From: Poecilobothrus nobilitatus
Lineage: Eukaryota > Arthropoda > Insecta > Diptera > Dolichopodidae
Length of the DNA: 64,000 bases
Direction of reading: 5' to 3'
Assembly: GCA_947095535.1 (NCBI GenBank)
Contig: OX352772.1
Span: forward strand, 113,791,253-113,855,252
The position numbers and the translations under genes are program-made. Each line of letters starts with the position of its first letter. Within the stretch, counting starts at the first letter, position 1. This document shows positions 28,190 through 42,296 of this stretch, in pieces. The notes under the pieces are model-generated. The model saw only the letters and a program-made list of their open reading frames with translations, was not told the DNA's origin and made no database searches.

Positions 28190-31100
28190 GAGCGTCGTTT
28201 TTGAATATGTATATTATAGGTATAGCTTATACATATTATATGATACATATGTATATACTTTACATGGGATTTTTATAAAAATGGAAAATTAATAAAAAAA
28301 ATCAGAAAATTTTGGAAAAATATTGATCTTGTAAGATGGCTGTACTGAATATTTATCATTTAAAAAGAAAAAAATGAAAGTTGGTTGGTAAATCATTGAG
28401 TAAAAGGGTTTTAAATGTCTGTCATTTACAGATTAAATATCATGATATGTAAGAATTTATTTCGTTTAAAATATTCGAAATAAAAAAAAAAAAAAAAATT
28501 AGAATAGAATCGACTTTGCAAACTAAAGACTTCTAAAGTTTAAGAACCGGCCACTCTACCACTGTACCAAACTTCTCACTGAATTTCGGATTTTTATATT
28601 CAATTATATTGTGAAATTTCTATTTCCCACCATGCAAACTATATTTTAAAATTTTATTTATGTTTTTAGAAAAAAACAAAAAGCAAAAACAACAAAACAA
28701 AATTTAAAATTCAACGGAATAAAAGAGCGTCGTTTTTGAATATGTATATTATAGGTATAGATTATACATATTATATGATACATATGTATATACTTTACAT
28801 GGGATTTATATAAAAATGGAAAATTAATAATAAAAATCAGAAAATTTTGGAAAAATATTGATCTTGTAAGATGGCTGTACTGAATATTTATCATTTAAAA
28901 AGAAAAAAATGAAAGTTGGTTGGTAAATCATTGAGTAAAAGGGTTTTAAATGTCTGTCATTTACAGATTAAATATTATGATATGTAAGAATTTATTTTGT
29001 TTAAAATATTCGAAATAAAAAAAAAAAAAATAAAAATAGTATAGAATCGACTTTGCAAATTAAAGACTTCTAAAGTTTAAGAACCGGCCACTCTACCACT
29101 GTACCAAACTTCCCACTGAATTTCGGATTTTTATATTCAATTATATTGTGAAATTTCTATTTCCCACCATGCAAACTATATTTTAAAATTTTATTTATGT
29201 TTTTAGAAAAAAACAAAAAGCAAAAACAACAAAGCAAAATTTAAAATTCAACGGAATAAAAGAGCGTCGTTTTTGAATATGTATATTATAGGTATAGAAT
29301 ATACATATTATATGATACATATGTATATACTTTACATGGGATTTTTATAAAAATGGAAAATTAATAATAAAAATCAGAAAATTTTGGAAAAATATTGATC
29401 TCTTAAGATGGCTGTACTGAATATTTATCATTTAAAAAGAAAAAAATGAAAGTTGGTTGGTAAATCATTGAGTAAAAGGGTTTTAAATTTCTGTCATTTA
29501 CAGATTAAATATTATAATATTTAAGAATTTATATCGTTTAAAATATTAGAAATAAAAATAAAAAAATAGAATAGAATCGAACTTGCAAACTAAAGACTTC
29601 TAAAGTTTAAGAACCGGCCACTCTACCACTGTACCAAACTTCCCACTGAATTTCGGATTTTTATATTCAATTATATTGTGAAATTTCTATTTCCCACCAT
29701 GCAAACTATATTTTAAAATTTTATTTATGTTTTTAGAAAAAAACAAAAAGGAAAAACAACAAAGCAAAATTTAAAATTCAACGGAATAAAAGAGCGTCGT
29801 TTTTGAATATGTATATTATAGGTATAGAATATACATATTATATGATTCATATGTATATACTTTACATGGGATTTTTATAAAAATGGAAAATTAATAATAA
29901 AAATCAGAAAATTTTGGAAAAATATTGATCTCTTAAGATGGCTGTACTGAATATTTATCATTTAAAAAGAAAAAAATGAAAGTTGGTTGGTAAATCATTG
30001 AGTAAAAGGATTTTAAATGTCTGTCATTTAAATATTATGATATATAAGAATTTATTTCGTTTAAAATATGAGAAATAAAAAAAAAAAATAGAATAGACTC
30101 GCACTTGCAAACTAAAAACTTCTAAAGTTTAAGAAGCGGCCACTCTACCACTACACCAAACTTCCCACTGAAGTTGGGATGTTTATATTCAATTATATTG
30201 TGAAATTTCTATTTCCCACCATGCAAACCATATTTTAAAATTTTATTTATGTTTTTAGAAAAAAAACAAAAAGCAAAATCAACAAAGCAAAATGTAAAAT
30301 TCAACGGAATAAAAGAGCGTCGTTTTTGAATATGTATACTATAGGTATAGATTATACATATTATATGATACATATGTATATACTTTACATGGGATTTTTA
30401 TAAAAATGGAAAATTAATAATAAAAATCAGAAAATTTTGGAAAAATATTGATCTTGTAAGATGGCTGTACTGAATATTTATCATTTAAAAAGAAAAAAAT
30501 GAAAGTTGGTTGGTAAATCATTGAGTAAAAGGATTTTAAATGTCTGTCATTTACAGATTAAATATTATGATATATAAGAATTAATTTCGTTTAAAATATT
30601 AGAAAAAATAGAATAGAATCAAACTTGCAAACTAAAGACTTCTAAACTTTAAGAAGCGGCCACTCTACCACTGTACCAATCTTCCCACTGAAGTTCGGAT
30701 CTTTATATTCAATTATATTGTAAAATTTCTATTTCCCACCATGCAAACTATATTTTAAAATTTTATTTATGTTTTTAGAAAAAAACAAAAAGCAAAAACA
30801 ACAAAGCAAAATTTAAAATTCAACGGAATAAAAGAGCGTCGTTTTTGAATATGTATATTATAGGTATAGATTATACATATTATATGATACATATGTATAT
30901 ACTTTACATGGGATTTTTATAAAAATGGAAAATTAATAAAAAAAATCAGAAAATTTTGGAAAAATATTGATCTTGTAAGATGGCTGTACTGAATATTTAT
31001 CATTTAAAAAGAAAAAAATGAAAGTTGGTTGGTAAATCATTGAGTAAAAGGGTTTTAAATGTCTGTCATTTACAGATTAAATATTATGATATGTAAGAAT

Positions 31101-31875
31101 TTATTTCGTTTAAAATATTCGAAATAAAAAAAAAAAAAACATTAGAATAGAATCGACTTTGCAAACTAAAGACTTCTAAAGTTTAAGAACCGGCCACTCT
31201 ACCACTGTACCAAACTTCTCACTGAATTTCGGATTTTTATATTCAATTATATTGTGAAATTTCTATTTCCCAGCATGCAAACTATATTTTAAAATTTTAT
31301 TTATGTTTTTAGAAAAAAACAAAAAGCAAAAACAACAAAACAAAATTGAAAATTCAACGGAATAAAAGAGCGTCGTTTTTGAATATGTATATTATAGGTA
31401 TAGATTATACATATTATATGATACATATGTATATACTTTACATGGGATTTATATAAAAATGGAAAATTAATAATAAAAATCAGAAAATTTTGGAAAAATA
31501 TTGATCTTGTAAGATGGCTGTACTGAATATTTATCATTTAAAAAGAAAAAAATGAAAGTTGGTTGGTAAATCATTGAGTAAAAGGATTTTAAATGTCTGT
31601 CATTTACAGATTAAATATTATGATATGTAAGAATTAATTTCGTTTAAAATATTAGAAATAAAAAAAAAAAAATAGAATAGAATCGAACTTGCAAACTAAA
31701 GACTTCTAAACTTTAAGAAGCGGCCACTCTACCACTGTACCAATCTTCCCACTGAAGTTCGGATCTTTATATTCAATTATATTGTGAAATTTCTATTTCC
31801 CACCATGCAAACTATATTTTAAAATTTTATTTATGTTTTTAGACAAAGCAAAATTTAAAATTCAACGGAATAAAA
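28190..31875. repeat. Seven-monomer higher-order repeat, copy 1 (3686 bp)
   Basis: Landmark intervals are 535, 537, 530, 523, 519, 534 and 508. Markers exactly 3686 bp apart in the next copy include 'tatgattcat' (29841/33527), the A-tract-less tRNA flank (30602/34288), the 'aaaccatatt' and 'aaaatcaac' forms, and the open frames at 28658/32344 and 31301/34987. The final monomer is short because about 26 bp of the A-rich stretch is missing near 31844. Confidence 0.92.
31832..31856. repeat. Short deletion in the A-rich linker
   Basis: The sequence runs 'tttttagacaaagcaaaa', so most of the usual 'aaaaaacaaaaagcaaaaac' linker is absent. This gives the shortest interval in the array (508 bp). The loss probably occurred between the repeated 'aaac/aaag' motifs by slippage. 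Confidence 0.75.
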
Positions 31876-34800
31876 GAGCGTCGTTTTTGAATATGTATAT
31901 TATAGGTATAGCTTATACATATTATATGATACATATGTATATACTTTACATGGGATTTTTATAAAAATGGAAAATTAATAAAAAAAATCAGAAAATTTTG
32001 GGAAAAAAATGATTTTGTAAGATGGCTGTACTGAATATTTATCATTTAAAAAGAAAAAAATGAAAGTTGGTTGGTAAATCATTGAGTAAAAGGGTTTTAA
32101 ATGTCTGTCATTTACAGATTAAATATCATGATATGTAACAATTTATTTCGTTTAAAATATTCGAAATAAAAAAAAAAAAAAAAATTAGAATAGAATCGAC
32201 TTTGCAAACTAAAGACTTCTAAAGTTTAAGAACCGGCCACTCTACCACTGTACCAAACTTCTCACTGAATTTCGGATTTTTATATTCAATTATATTGTGA
32301 AATTTCTATTTCCCACTATGCAAACTATATTTTAAAATTTTATTTATGTTTTTAGAAAAAAACAAAAAGCAAAAACAACAAAACAAAATTTAAAATTCAA
32401 CGGAATAAAAGAGCGTCGTTTTTGAATATGTATATTATAGGTATAGATTATACATATTATATGATACATATGTATATACTTTACATGGGATTTATATAAA
32501 AATGGAAAATTAATAATAAAAATCAGAAAATTTTGGAAAAATATTGATCTTGTAAGATGGCTGTACTGAATATTTATCATTTAAAAAGAAAAAAATGAAA
32601 GTTGGTTGGTAAATCATTGAGTAAAAGGGTTTTAAATGTCTGTCATTTACAGATTAAATATTATGATATGTAAGAATTTATTTTGTTTAAAATATTCGAA
32701 ATAAAAAAAAAAAAAATAAAAATAGTATAGAATCGACTTTGCAAATTAAAGACTTCTAAAGTTTAAGAACCGGCCACTCTACCACTGTACCAAACTTCCC
32801 ACTGAATTTCGGATTTTTATATTCAATTATATTGTGAAATTTCTATTTCCCACCATGCAAACTATATTTTAAAATTTTATTTATGTTTTTAGAAAAAAAC
32901 AAAAAGCAAAAACAACAAAGCAAAATTTAAAATTCAACGGAATAAAAGAGCGTCGTTTTTGAATATGTATATTATAGGTATAGAATATACATATTATATG
33001 ATACATATGTATATACTTTACATGGGATTTTTATAAAAATGGAAAATTAATAATAAAAATCAGAAAATTTTGGAAAAATATTGATCTCTTAAGATGGCTG
33101 TACTGAATATTTATCATTTAAAAAGAAAAAAATGAAAGTTGGTTGGTAAATCATTGAGTAAAAGGGTTTTAAATTTCTGTCATTTACAGATTAAATATTA
33201 TAATATTTAAGAATTTATATCGTTTAAAATATTAGAAATAAAAATAAAAAAATAGAATAGAATCGAACTTGCAAACTAAAGGCTTCTAAAGTTTAAGAAC
33301 CGGCCACTCTACCACTATACCAAACTTCCCACTGAATTTCGGATTTTTATATTCAATTATATTGTGAAATTTCTATTTCCCACCATGCAAACTATATTTT
33401 AAAATTTTATTTATGTTTTTAGAAAAAAACAAAAAGGAAAAACAACAAAGCAAAATTTAAAATTCAACGGAATAAAAGAGCGTCGTTTTTGAATATGTAT
33501 ATTATAGGTATAGAATATACATATTATATGATTCATATGTATATACTTTACATGGGATTTTTATAAAAATGGAAAATTAATAATAAAAATCAGAAAATTT
33601 TGGAAAAATATTGATCTCTTAAGATGGCTGTACTGAATATTTATCATTTAAAAAGAAAAAAATGAAAGTTGGTTGGTAAATCATTGAGTAAAAGGATTTT
33701 AAATGTCTGTCATTTAAATATTATGATATATAAGAATTTATTTCGTTTAAAATATGAGAAATAAAAAAAAAAAATAGAATAGACTCGCACTTGCAAACTA
33801 AAGACTTCTAAAGTTTAAGAAGCGGCCACTCTACCACTACACCAAACTTCCCACTGAAGTTGGGATGTTTATATTCAATTATATTGTGAAATTTCTATTT
33901 CCCACCATGCAAACCATATTTTAAAATTTTATTTATGTTTTTAGAAAAAAAACAAAAAGCAAAATCAACAAAGCAAAATGTAAAATTCAACGGAATAAAA
34001 GAACGTCGTTTTTGAATATGTATACTATAGGTATAGATTATACATATTATATGATACATATGTATATACTTTACATGGGATTTTTATAAAAATGGAAAAT
34101 TAATAATAAAAATCAGAAAATTTTGGAAAAATATTGATCTTGTAAGATGGCTGTACTGAATATTTATCATTTAAAAAGAAAAAAATGAAAGTTGGTTGGT
34201 AAATCATTGAGTAAAAGGATTTTAAATGTCTGTCATTTACAGATTAAATATTATGATATGTAAGAATTAATTTCGTTTAAAATATTAGAAAAAATAGAAT
34301 AGAATCGAACTTGCAAACTAAAGACTTCTAAACTTTAAGAAGCGGCCACTCTACCACTGTACCAATCTTCCCACTGAAGTTCGGATCTTTATATTCAATT
34401 ATATTGTAAAATTTCTATTTCCCACCATGCAAACTATATTTTAAAATTTTATTTATGTTTTTAGAAAAAAACAAAAAGCAAAAACAACAAAGCAAAATTT
34501 AAAATTCAACGGAATAAAAGAGCGTCGTTTTTGAATATGTATATTATAGGTATAGATTATACATATTATATGATACATATGTATATACTTTACATGGGAT
34601 TTTTATAAAAATGGAAAATTAATAAAAAAAATCAGAAAATTTTGGAAAAATATTGATCTTGTAAGATGGCTGTACTGAATATTTATCATTTAAAAAGAAA
34701 AAAATGAAAGTTGGTTGGTAAATCATTGAGTAAAAGGGTTTTAAATGTCTGTCATTTACAGATTAAATATTATGATATGTAAGAATTTATTTCGTTTAAA

Positions 34801-35584
34801 ATATTCGAAATAAAAAAAAAAAAAACATTAGAATAGAATCGACTTTGCAAACTAAAGACTTCTAAAGTTTAAGAAGCGGCCACTCTACCACTGTACCAAT
34901 CTTCCCACTGAAGTTCGGATCTTTATATTCAATTATATTGTGAAATTTCTATTTCCCACCATGCAAACTATATTTTAAAATTTTATTTATGTTTTTAGAA
35001 AAAAACAAAAAGCAAAAACAACAAGACAAAATTTAAAATTCAACGGAATAAAAGAGCGTCGTTTTTGAATATGTATATTATAGGTATAGATTATACATAT
35101 TATATGATACATATGTATATACTTTACATGGGATTTATATAAAAATGGAAAATTAATAATAAAAATCAGAAAATTTTGGAAAAATATTGATCTTGTAAGA
35201 TGGCTGTACTGAATATTTATCATTTAAAAAGAAAAAAATGAAAGTTGGTTGGTAAATCATTGAGTAAAAGGATTTTAAATGTCTGTCATTTACAGATTAA
35301 ATATTATGATATGTAAGAATTAATTTCGTTTAAAATATTAGAAATAAAAAAAAAAAAATAGAATAGAATCGAACTTGCAAACTAAAGACTTCTAAACTTT
35401 AAGAAGCGGCCACTCTACCACTGTACCAATCTTCCCACTGAAGTTCGGATCTTTATATTCAATTATATTGTGAAATTTCTATTTCCCACCATGCAAACTA
35501 TATTTTAAAATTTTATTTATGTTTTTAGAAAAAAAACAAAAAGCAAAAACAACAAAGCAAAATTTAAAATTCAACGGAATAAAA
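31876..35584. repeat. Seven-monomer higher-order repeat, copy 2 (3709 bp)
   Basis: Intervals 535, 537, 530, 523, 519, 534, 531 repeat those of copy 1 except the last, which is full length here. Differences by eye are few and scattered, which suggests a recent duplication. Around 34860-34920 the tRNA-like region has switched to the 'agaagcgg...accaatcttcc' form, whereas copy 1 has 'agaaccgg...accaaacttct'. Confidence 0.92.
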
Positions 35585-36950
35585 GAGCGTCGTTTTTGAA
35601 TATGTATATTATAGGTATAGCTTATACATATTATATGATACATATGTATATACTTTACATGGGATTTTTATAAAAATGGAAAATTAATAAAAAAAATCAG
35701 AAAATTTTGGAAAAATATTGATCTTGTAAGATGGCTGTACTGAATATTTATCATTTAAAAAGAAAAAAATGAAAGTTGGTTGGTAAATCATTGAGTAAAA
35801 GGGTTTTAAATGTCTGTCATTTACAGATTAAATATTATGATATGTAAGAATTTATTTCGTTTAAAATATTCGAAATAAAAAAAAAAAAAAAAATAGTATA
35901 GAATCGACTTTGCAAACTAAAGACTTCTAAAGTTTAAGAACCGGCCACTCTACCACTGTACCAAACTTCTCACTGAATTTCGGATTTTTATATTCAATTA
36001 TATTGTGAAATTTCTATTTCCCACCATGCAAACTATATTTTAAAATTTTATTTATGTTTTTAGAAAAAAACAAAAAGCAAAAACAACAAAGCAAAATTTA
36101 AAATTCAACGAAATAAAAGAGCGTCGTTTTTGAATATGTATATTATAGGTATAGAATATACATATTATATGATTCATATGTATATACTTTACATGGGATT
36201 TTTATAAAAATGGAAAATTAATAATAAAAATCAGAAAATTTTGGAAAAATATTGATCTCTTAAGATGGCTGTACTGAATATTTATCATTTAAAAAGAAAA
36301 AAATGAAAGTTGGTTGGTAAATCATTGAGTAAAAGGATTTTAAATGTCTGTCATTTACAGATTATATATTATGATATGTAAGAATTTATTTCGTTTAAAA
36401 TATGAGAAATAAAAAAAAAAATAGAATAGACTCGCACTTGCAAACTAAAGACTTCTAAAGTTTAAGAAGCGGCCACTCTACCACTACACCAAACTTCCCA
36501 CTGAAGTTGGGATGTTTATATTCAATTATATTGTGAAATTTCTATTTCCCACCATGCAAACCATATTTTAAAATTTTATTTATGTTTTTAGAAAAAAACC
36601 AAAAAGCAAAATCAACAAAGCAAAATGTAAAATTCAACGGAATAAAAGAGCGTCGTTTTTGAATATGTATACTATAGGTATAGATTATACATATTATATG
36701 ATACATATGTATATACTTTACATGGGATTTTTATAAAAATGGAAAATTAATAATAAAAATCAGAACATTTTGGAAAAATATTGATCTTGTAAGATGGCTG
36801 TACTGAATATTTATCATTTAAAAAGAAAAAAATGAAAGTTGGTTGGTAAATCATTGAGTACAAGGGTTTTAAATGTATGTCATTTACAGATTAAATATTA
36901 TGATATGTAAGAATTTATTTCGTTTAAAATATTAGAAATACAAAAAAAAA
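35585..36950. repeat. Seven-monomer repeat, shortened third copy
   Basis: The landmark monomers 36119 and 36648 correspond to 33478 and 34001 of copy 2 ('tatgattcat' at 36168, 'aaaccatatt' near 36560, 'aaaatcaac' near 36608). The offset is 2641 bp (five monomers), so about two monomers were lost in this copy. It then passes into the 36.9-38.8 kb material. Confidence 0.75.
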
Positions 36951-39900
36951 AAACAAATAGAATAGAATCGAACTTGCAAACCAAAGAGTTCTAAAGTTTA
37001 AGAAGCGGCCACTCTACCACTGCACCAAACTTTCCACTGAAGTTCGGATCTTTATATTCAATTATATTGTGAATTTTCTATTTTCCACCATGCAAACTAT
37101 ATTTTAAAATTTTATTTATGTTTTTAGAAAAAAAACAAAAAGCAAAAACAACAAAGCAAAATTTAAAATTCAACGGAATAAAAGAGCGTCTTTTTTGAAT
37201 ATGTATATTATAGGTATAGATTATACATATTATATGATACATATGTATATACTTTACATGGGATTTTTATAAAAATGGAAAATTAATAATAAAAATCAGA
37301 AAATTTTGGAAAAATATTGATCTTGTAAGATGGCTGTACTGAATATTTATCATTTAAAAAGAAAAAAATGAAAGTTGGTTGGTAAATCATTGAGTAAAAG
37401 GATGTTAAATGTCTGTCATTTACAGATTAAATATTATGATATGTAAGAATTTATTTAGTTTAAAATATTAGAAATTAAAAAAAAAAAATAGAATAGAATC
37501 GAACTTGCAAACTAAAGACTTCTAAAGTTTAAGAACCGGCCACTCTACCACTGTACCAAACTTCCCACTGAAGTTCGGATCTTTATATTCAATTATATTG
37601 TGAAATTTCAATTTCCCACCATGCAAACTATATTTTAAAATTTTATTTATGTTTTTAGAAAAAAAAAAAAAAGCAAAAACAACAAAGCAAAATTTAAAAT
37701 TCAACGGAATAAAAGAGCGTCGTTTTTGAATATGTATATTATAGGTATAGATTATACATATTATATGATACACATGTATATACTTTACATGGGATTTTTA
37801 TAAAAATGGAAAATTAATAATAAAAATCAGAAAATTTTGGAAAAATATTGACCTTGTAAGATGGCTGTACTGAATATTTATCATTTAAAAAGAAAAAAAT
37901 GAAAGTTGGTTGGTAAATCATTGAGTAAAAGGGTTTTAAATGTCTGTCATTTACAGATTAAATATTATGATATATAAGAATTTATTTCGTTTAAAGTATT
38001 AGAAATAACAAAAAAAAAAAAAAAATAGAATAGAATCGAACTTGCAAACTAAAGACTTCGAAAGTTTAAGAACCGGCCACTCTACCACTGTACCAAACAT
38101 CCCACTGAAGTTCGGATCTTTATATTCAATTATATTGTGAAATTTCTATTTCCCACCATGCAAACTATATTTTAAAATTTTATTTATGTTTTTAGAAAAA
38201 AAACAAAAAGCAAAAACAACAAAGCAAAATTTAAAATTCAACGGAATAAAACAGCGTCGTTTTTGAATATGTATATTATAGGTATAGATTATACATATTA
38301 TATGATACATATGTATATACTTTACATGGGATTTTTATAAAAATGGAAAATTAATAATAAAAATCAGAAAATTTTGGAAAAATATTGATCTTGTAAGATG
38401 GCTGTACTGAATATTTATCATTTAAAAAGAAATAAATGAAAGTTGGTTGGTAAATCATTGAGTAAAAGGATTTTAAATGTCTGTCATTTACAGATTAAAT
38501 ATTATGATATGTAAGAATTAATTTCGTTTAAAATATTAGAAATAAAAAAAAAAAATAGAATAGAATCGAACTTGCAAACTAAAGACTTCTAAACTTTAAG
38601 AAGCGGCCACTCTACCACTGTACCAATCTTCCCACTGAAGTTCGGATCTTTATATTCAATTATGTTGTGAAATTTCTATTTCCCAGCATGCAAACTATAT
38701 TTTAAAATTTTATTTATGTTTTTAGAAAAAAAACAAAAAGCAAAAACAACAAAGCAAAATTTAAAATTCAACGGAACAAAAGAGCGTCGTTTTTGAATAT
38801 GTATATTATAGGTATAGCTTATACATATTATATGATACATATGTATATACTTTACATGGGATTTTTATAAAAATGGAAAATTAATAATAAAAATCAGAAA
38901 ATTTTGGAAAAATATTGATCTTGTAAGATGGCTGTACTGAATATTTATCATTTAAAAAGAAAAAAATGAAAGTTGGTTGGTAAATCATTGAGTAAAAGGG
39001 TTTTAAATGTCTGTCATTTACAGATTAAATATTATGATATGTAAGAATTTATTTCGTTTAAAATATTCGAAATAAAAAAAAAAAAAAAAATTAGAATAGA
39101 ATCGACTTTGCAAACTAAAGACTTCTAAAGTTTAAGAACCGGCCACTCTACCACTGTACCAAACTTCTCACTGAATTTCGGATCTTTATATTCAATTATA
39201 TTGTGAAATTTCTATTTCCCACCATGCAAACTATATTTTAAAATTTTATTTATGTTTTTAGAAAAAAAACAAAAAGCAAAAACAACAAAGCAAAATTTAA
39301 AATTCAACGGAATAAAAGAGCGTCGTTTTTGAATATGTATATTAAAGGTATAGATTATACATATTATATGATACATATGTATATACTTTACATGGGATTT
39401 ATATAAAAATGGAAAATTAGTTATAAAAATCAGAAAATTTTGGAAAAATATTGATCTTGTAAGATGGCTGTACTGAATATTTATCATTTAAAAAGAAAAA
39501 AATGAAAGTTGGTTGGTAAATCATTGAGTAAAAGGATTTTAAATGTCTGTCATTTACAGATTAAATATTATGATATGTAAGAATTTATTTCGTTTAAAAT
39601 ATTAGAAATAAAAATAAAAAAAAAATAGAATAGATTCGAACTTGGAAACTAAAGACTTCTAAAGTTTAAGAACCGGCCACTCTACCACTCTACCAAACTT
39701 CCCACTGAAGTTCGGATCTTTATATTCAATTATATTGTGAAATTTCTATTTCCCACCATGCAAACTATATTTTAAAATTTTATTTATGTTTTTAGAAAAA
39801 AAACAAAAAGCAAAAACAACAAAGCAAAATTTAAAATTCAACGGAATAAAAGAGCGTCGTTTTTGAATATGTATATTATAGGTATAGCTTATACATATTA

Positions 39901-42036
39901 TATGATACATATGTATATACTTTACATGGGATTTTTATAAAAATGGAAAATTAATAATAAAAATCAGAAAATTTTGGAAAAATATTGATCTTGTAAGATG
40001 GCTGTACTGAATATTTATCATTTAAAAAGAAAAAAATGAAAGTTGGTTGGTAAATCATTGAGTAAAAGTATTTTAAATGTCTGTCATTTACAGATTAAAT
40101 ATTATGATATGTAAGAATTTATTTCGTTTAAAATATTCGAAATAAAAAAAAATAAAAATTAGAATAGAATCGACTTTGCAAACTAAAGACTTCTAAAGTT
40201 TAAGAACCGGCCACTCTACCACTGCACCAAACTTCTCACTGAATTTCGGATCTTTATATTCAATTATATTGTGAAATTTCTATTTCCCAACATGCAAACT
40301 ATATTTTAAAATTTTATTTATGTTTTTAGAAAAAAAACAAAAAGCAAAAACAACAAAGCAAAATTTAAAATTCAACGGAATAAAAGAGCGTCGTTTTTGA
40401 ATATGTATATTATAGGTATAGATTATACATATTATATGATACATATGTATATACTTTACATGGGATTTATATAAAAATGGAAAATTAATAATAAAAATCA
40501 GAAAATTTTGGAAAAATATTGATCTTGTAAGATGGCTGTACTGAATATTTATCATTTAAAAAGAAAAAAATGAAAGTTGGTTGGTAAATCATTGAGTAAA
40601 AGGATTTTAAATGTCTGTCATTTACAGATTAAATATTATGATATGTAAGAATTTATTTCGTTTAAAATATAAGAAATAAAAATAAAAAAAAAATAGAATA
40701 GATTCGAACTTGGAAACTAAAGACATCTAAAGTTTAAGAACCGGCCACTCTACCACTCTACCAAACTTCCCACTGAAGTTCGGATCTTTATATTCAATTA
40801 TATTGTGAAATTTCTATTTCCCACCATGCAAACTATATTTTAAAATTTTATTTATGTTTTTAGAAAAAAAACAAAAAGCAAAAACAACAAAGCAAAATTT
40901 AAAATTCAACGGAATAAAAGAGCGTCGTTTTTGAATATGTATATTATAGGTATAGCTTATACATATTATATGATACATATGTATATACTTTACATGGGAT
41001 TTTTATAAAAATGGAAAATTAATAATAAAAATCAGAAAATTTTGGAAAAATATTGATCTTGTAAGATGGCTGTACTTAATATTTATCATTTGAAAAGAAA
41101 AAAATGAAAGTTGGTTGGTAAATCATTGAGTAAAAGGGTTTTAAATGTCTGTCATTTACAGATTAAATATTATGATATGTAAGAATTTATTTCGTTTAAA
41201 ATATTAGAAATAAAAAAAAAAAATAGAATAGAATCGAACTTGCAAACTAAAGACTTCTAAAGTTTAAGAAGCGGCCACTCTACCACTGTACCAATCTTCC
41301 CACTGAAGTTCGGATCTTTATATTCAATTATATTGTGAAATTTCTATTTCCCACCATGCAAACTATATTTTAAAATTTTATTTATGTTTTTAGAAAAAAA
41401 AAAAAAGCAAAAACAACAAAGCAAAATTTAAAATTCAACGGAATAAAAGAGCGTCGTTTTTGAATATGTATATTATAGGAATAGCTTATACATATTATAT
41501 GATACATATGTATATACTTTACATGGCATTTTTATAAAAATGGAAAATTAATAAAAAAAATCAGAAAATTTTGGAAAAATATTGATCTTGTAAGATGGCT
41601 GTACTGAATATTTATCATTTAAAAAGAAAAAAATTAAAGTTGGTTGGTAAATCATTGAGTAAAAGGGTTTTAAATGTCTGTCATTTACAGATTAAATATT
41701 ATGATATGTAAGAATTTATTTCGTTTAAAATATTCGAAATAAAAAAAAAAAAAAAAATGGAATAGAATCGACTTTGCAAACTAAAGACTTCTAAAGTTTA
41801 AGAACCGGCCACTCTACCACTGTACCAAACTTCTCACTGAATTTCGGATCTTTATATTCAATTATATTGTGAAATTTCTATTTCCCACCATGCAAACTAT
41901 ATTTTAAAATTTTATTTATGTTTTTAGAAAAAAAACAAAAAGCAAAAACAACAAAGCAAAATTTAAAATTCAACGGAATAAAAGAGCGTCGTTTTTGAAT
42001 ATGTATATTATAGGTATAGATTATACATATTATATG

Positions 42037-42048
42037 ATACATATGTAT
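42037..42048. other. 12-bp perfect palindrome in the AT dyad region (example)
   Basis: ATACATATGTAT is its own reverse complement and sits in a longer run of alternating A/T with TATA steps. It is present in most monomers, and a core 'catatg' remains in the 14-bp-deleted ones. Such dyads can extrude as cruciforms or bind dimeric proteins; no particular binder is assigned. Confidence 0.6.
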
Positions 42049-42070
42049 ATACTTTACATAGGATTTTTAT

Positions 42071-42117
42071 AAAAATGGAAAATTAATAATAAAAATCAGA
42101 AAATTTTGGAAAAATAT
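42071..42117. other. Phased A-tract stretch, predicted curved DNA (example)
   Basis: Five A-tracts of 4-5 bases have centres at about 5, 12.5, 25, 33.5 and 44 within this stretch, averaging just under 10 bp apart. A-tracts in helical phase bend DNA, a property reported for many satellites. Most monomers keep the stretch with few changes. Confidence 0.5.
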
Positions 42118-42275
42118 TGATCTTGTAAGATGGCTGTACCGAATATTTATCATTTAAAAAGAAAAAAATGAAAGTTGGTTGGTAAATCATTGAGTAAAAG
42201 GATTTTAAATGTCTGTCATTTACAGATTAAATATTATGATATGTAAGAATTTATTTCGTTTAAAATATTAGAAAT

Positions 42276-42289
42276 AAAAAAAAAAAAAA
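42276..42289 (-). terminator. T14 run after the tRNA-like segment: Pol III-type terminator or poly(A) tract (example)
   Basis: On the minus strand a run of 14 T directly follows the B-box end of the tRNA-like segment. Runs of four or more T terminate Pol III. Its length differs in almost every monomer, from about 6 (near 30602 and 34285) to 23 (61868-61890), and it accounts for much of the monomer length variation. It could instead be a slippage-prone homopolymer inherited from a retroposed A tail. Confidence 0.5.
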
Positions 42290-42296
42290 TAGAATA

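Noticed and set aside
42210..42230. Splice acceptor-like 'tgtctgtcatttacag'
   Set aside because: It matches a 3' splice site by eye, but no donor, exon or coding context accompanies it, and such matches are frequent in T-rich DNA.
42250..42289. Non-LTR retrotransposon or SINE 3' tail with target-site duplications
   Set aside because: The A tract and tRNA-related head suggest SINE ancestry, but monomers join without target-site duplications and no unit stands alone in unrelated sequence here.
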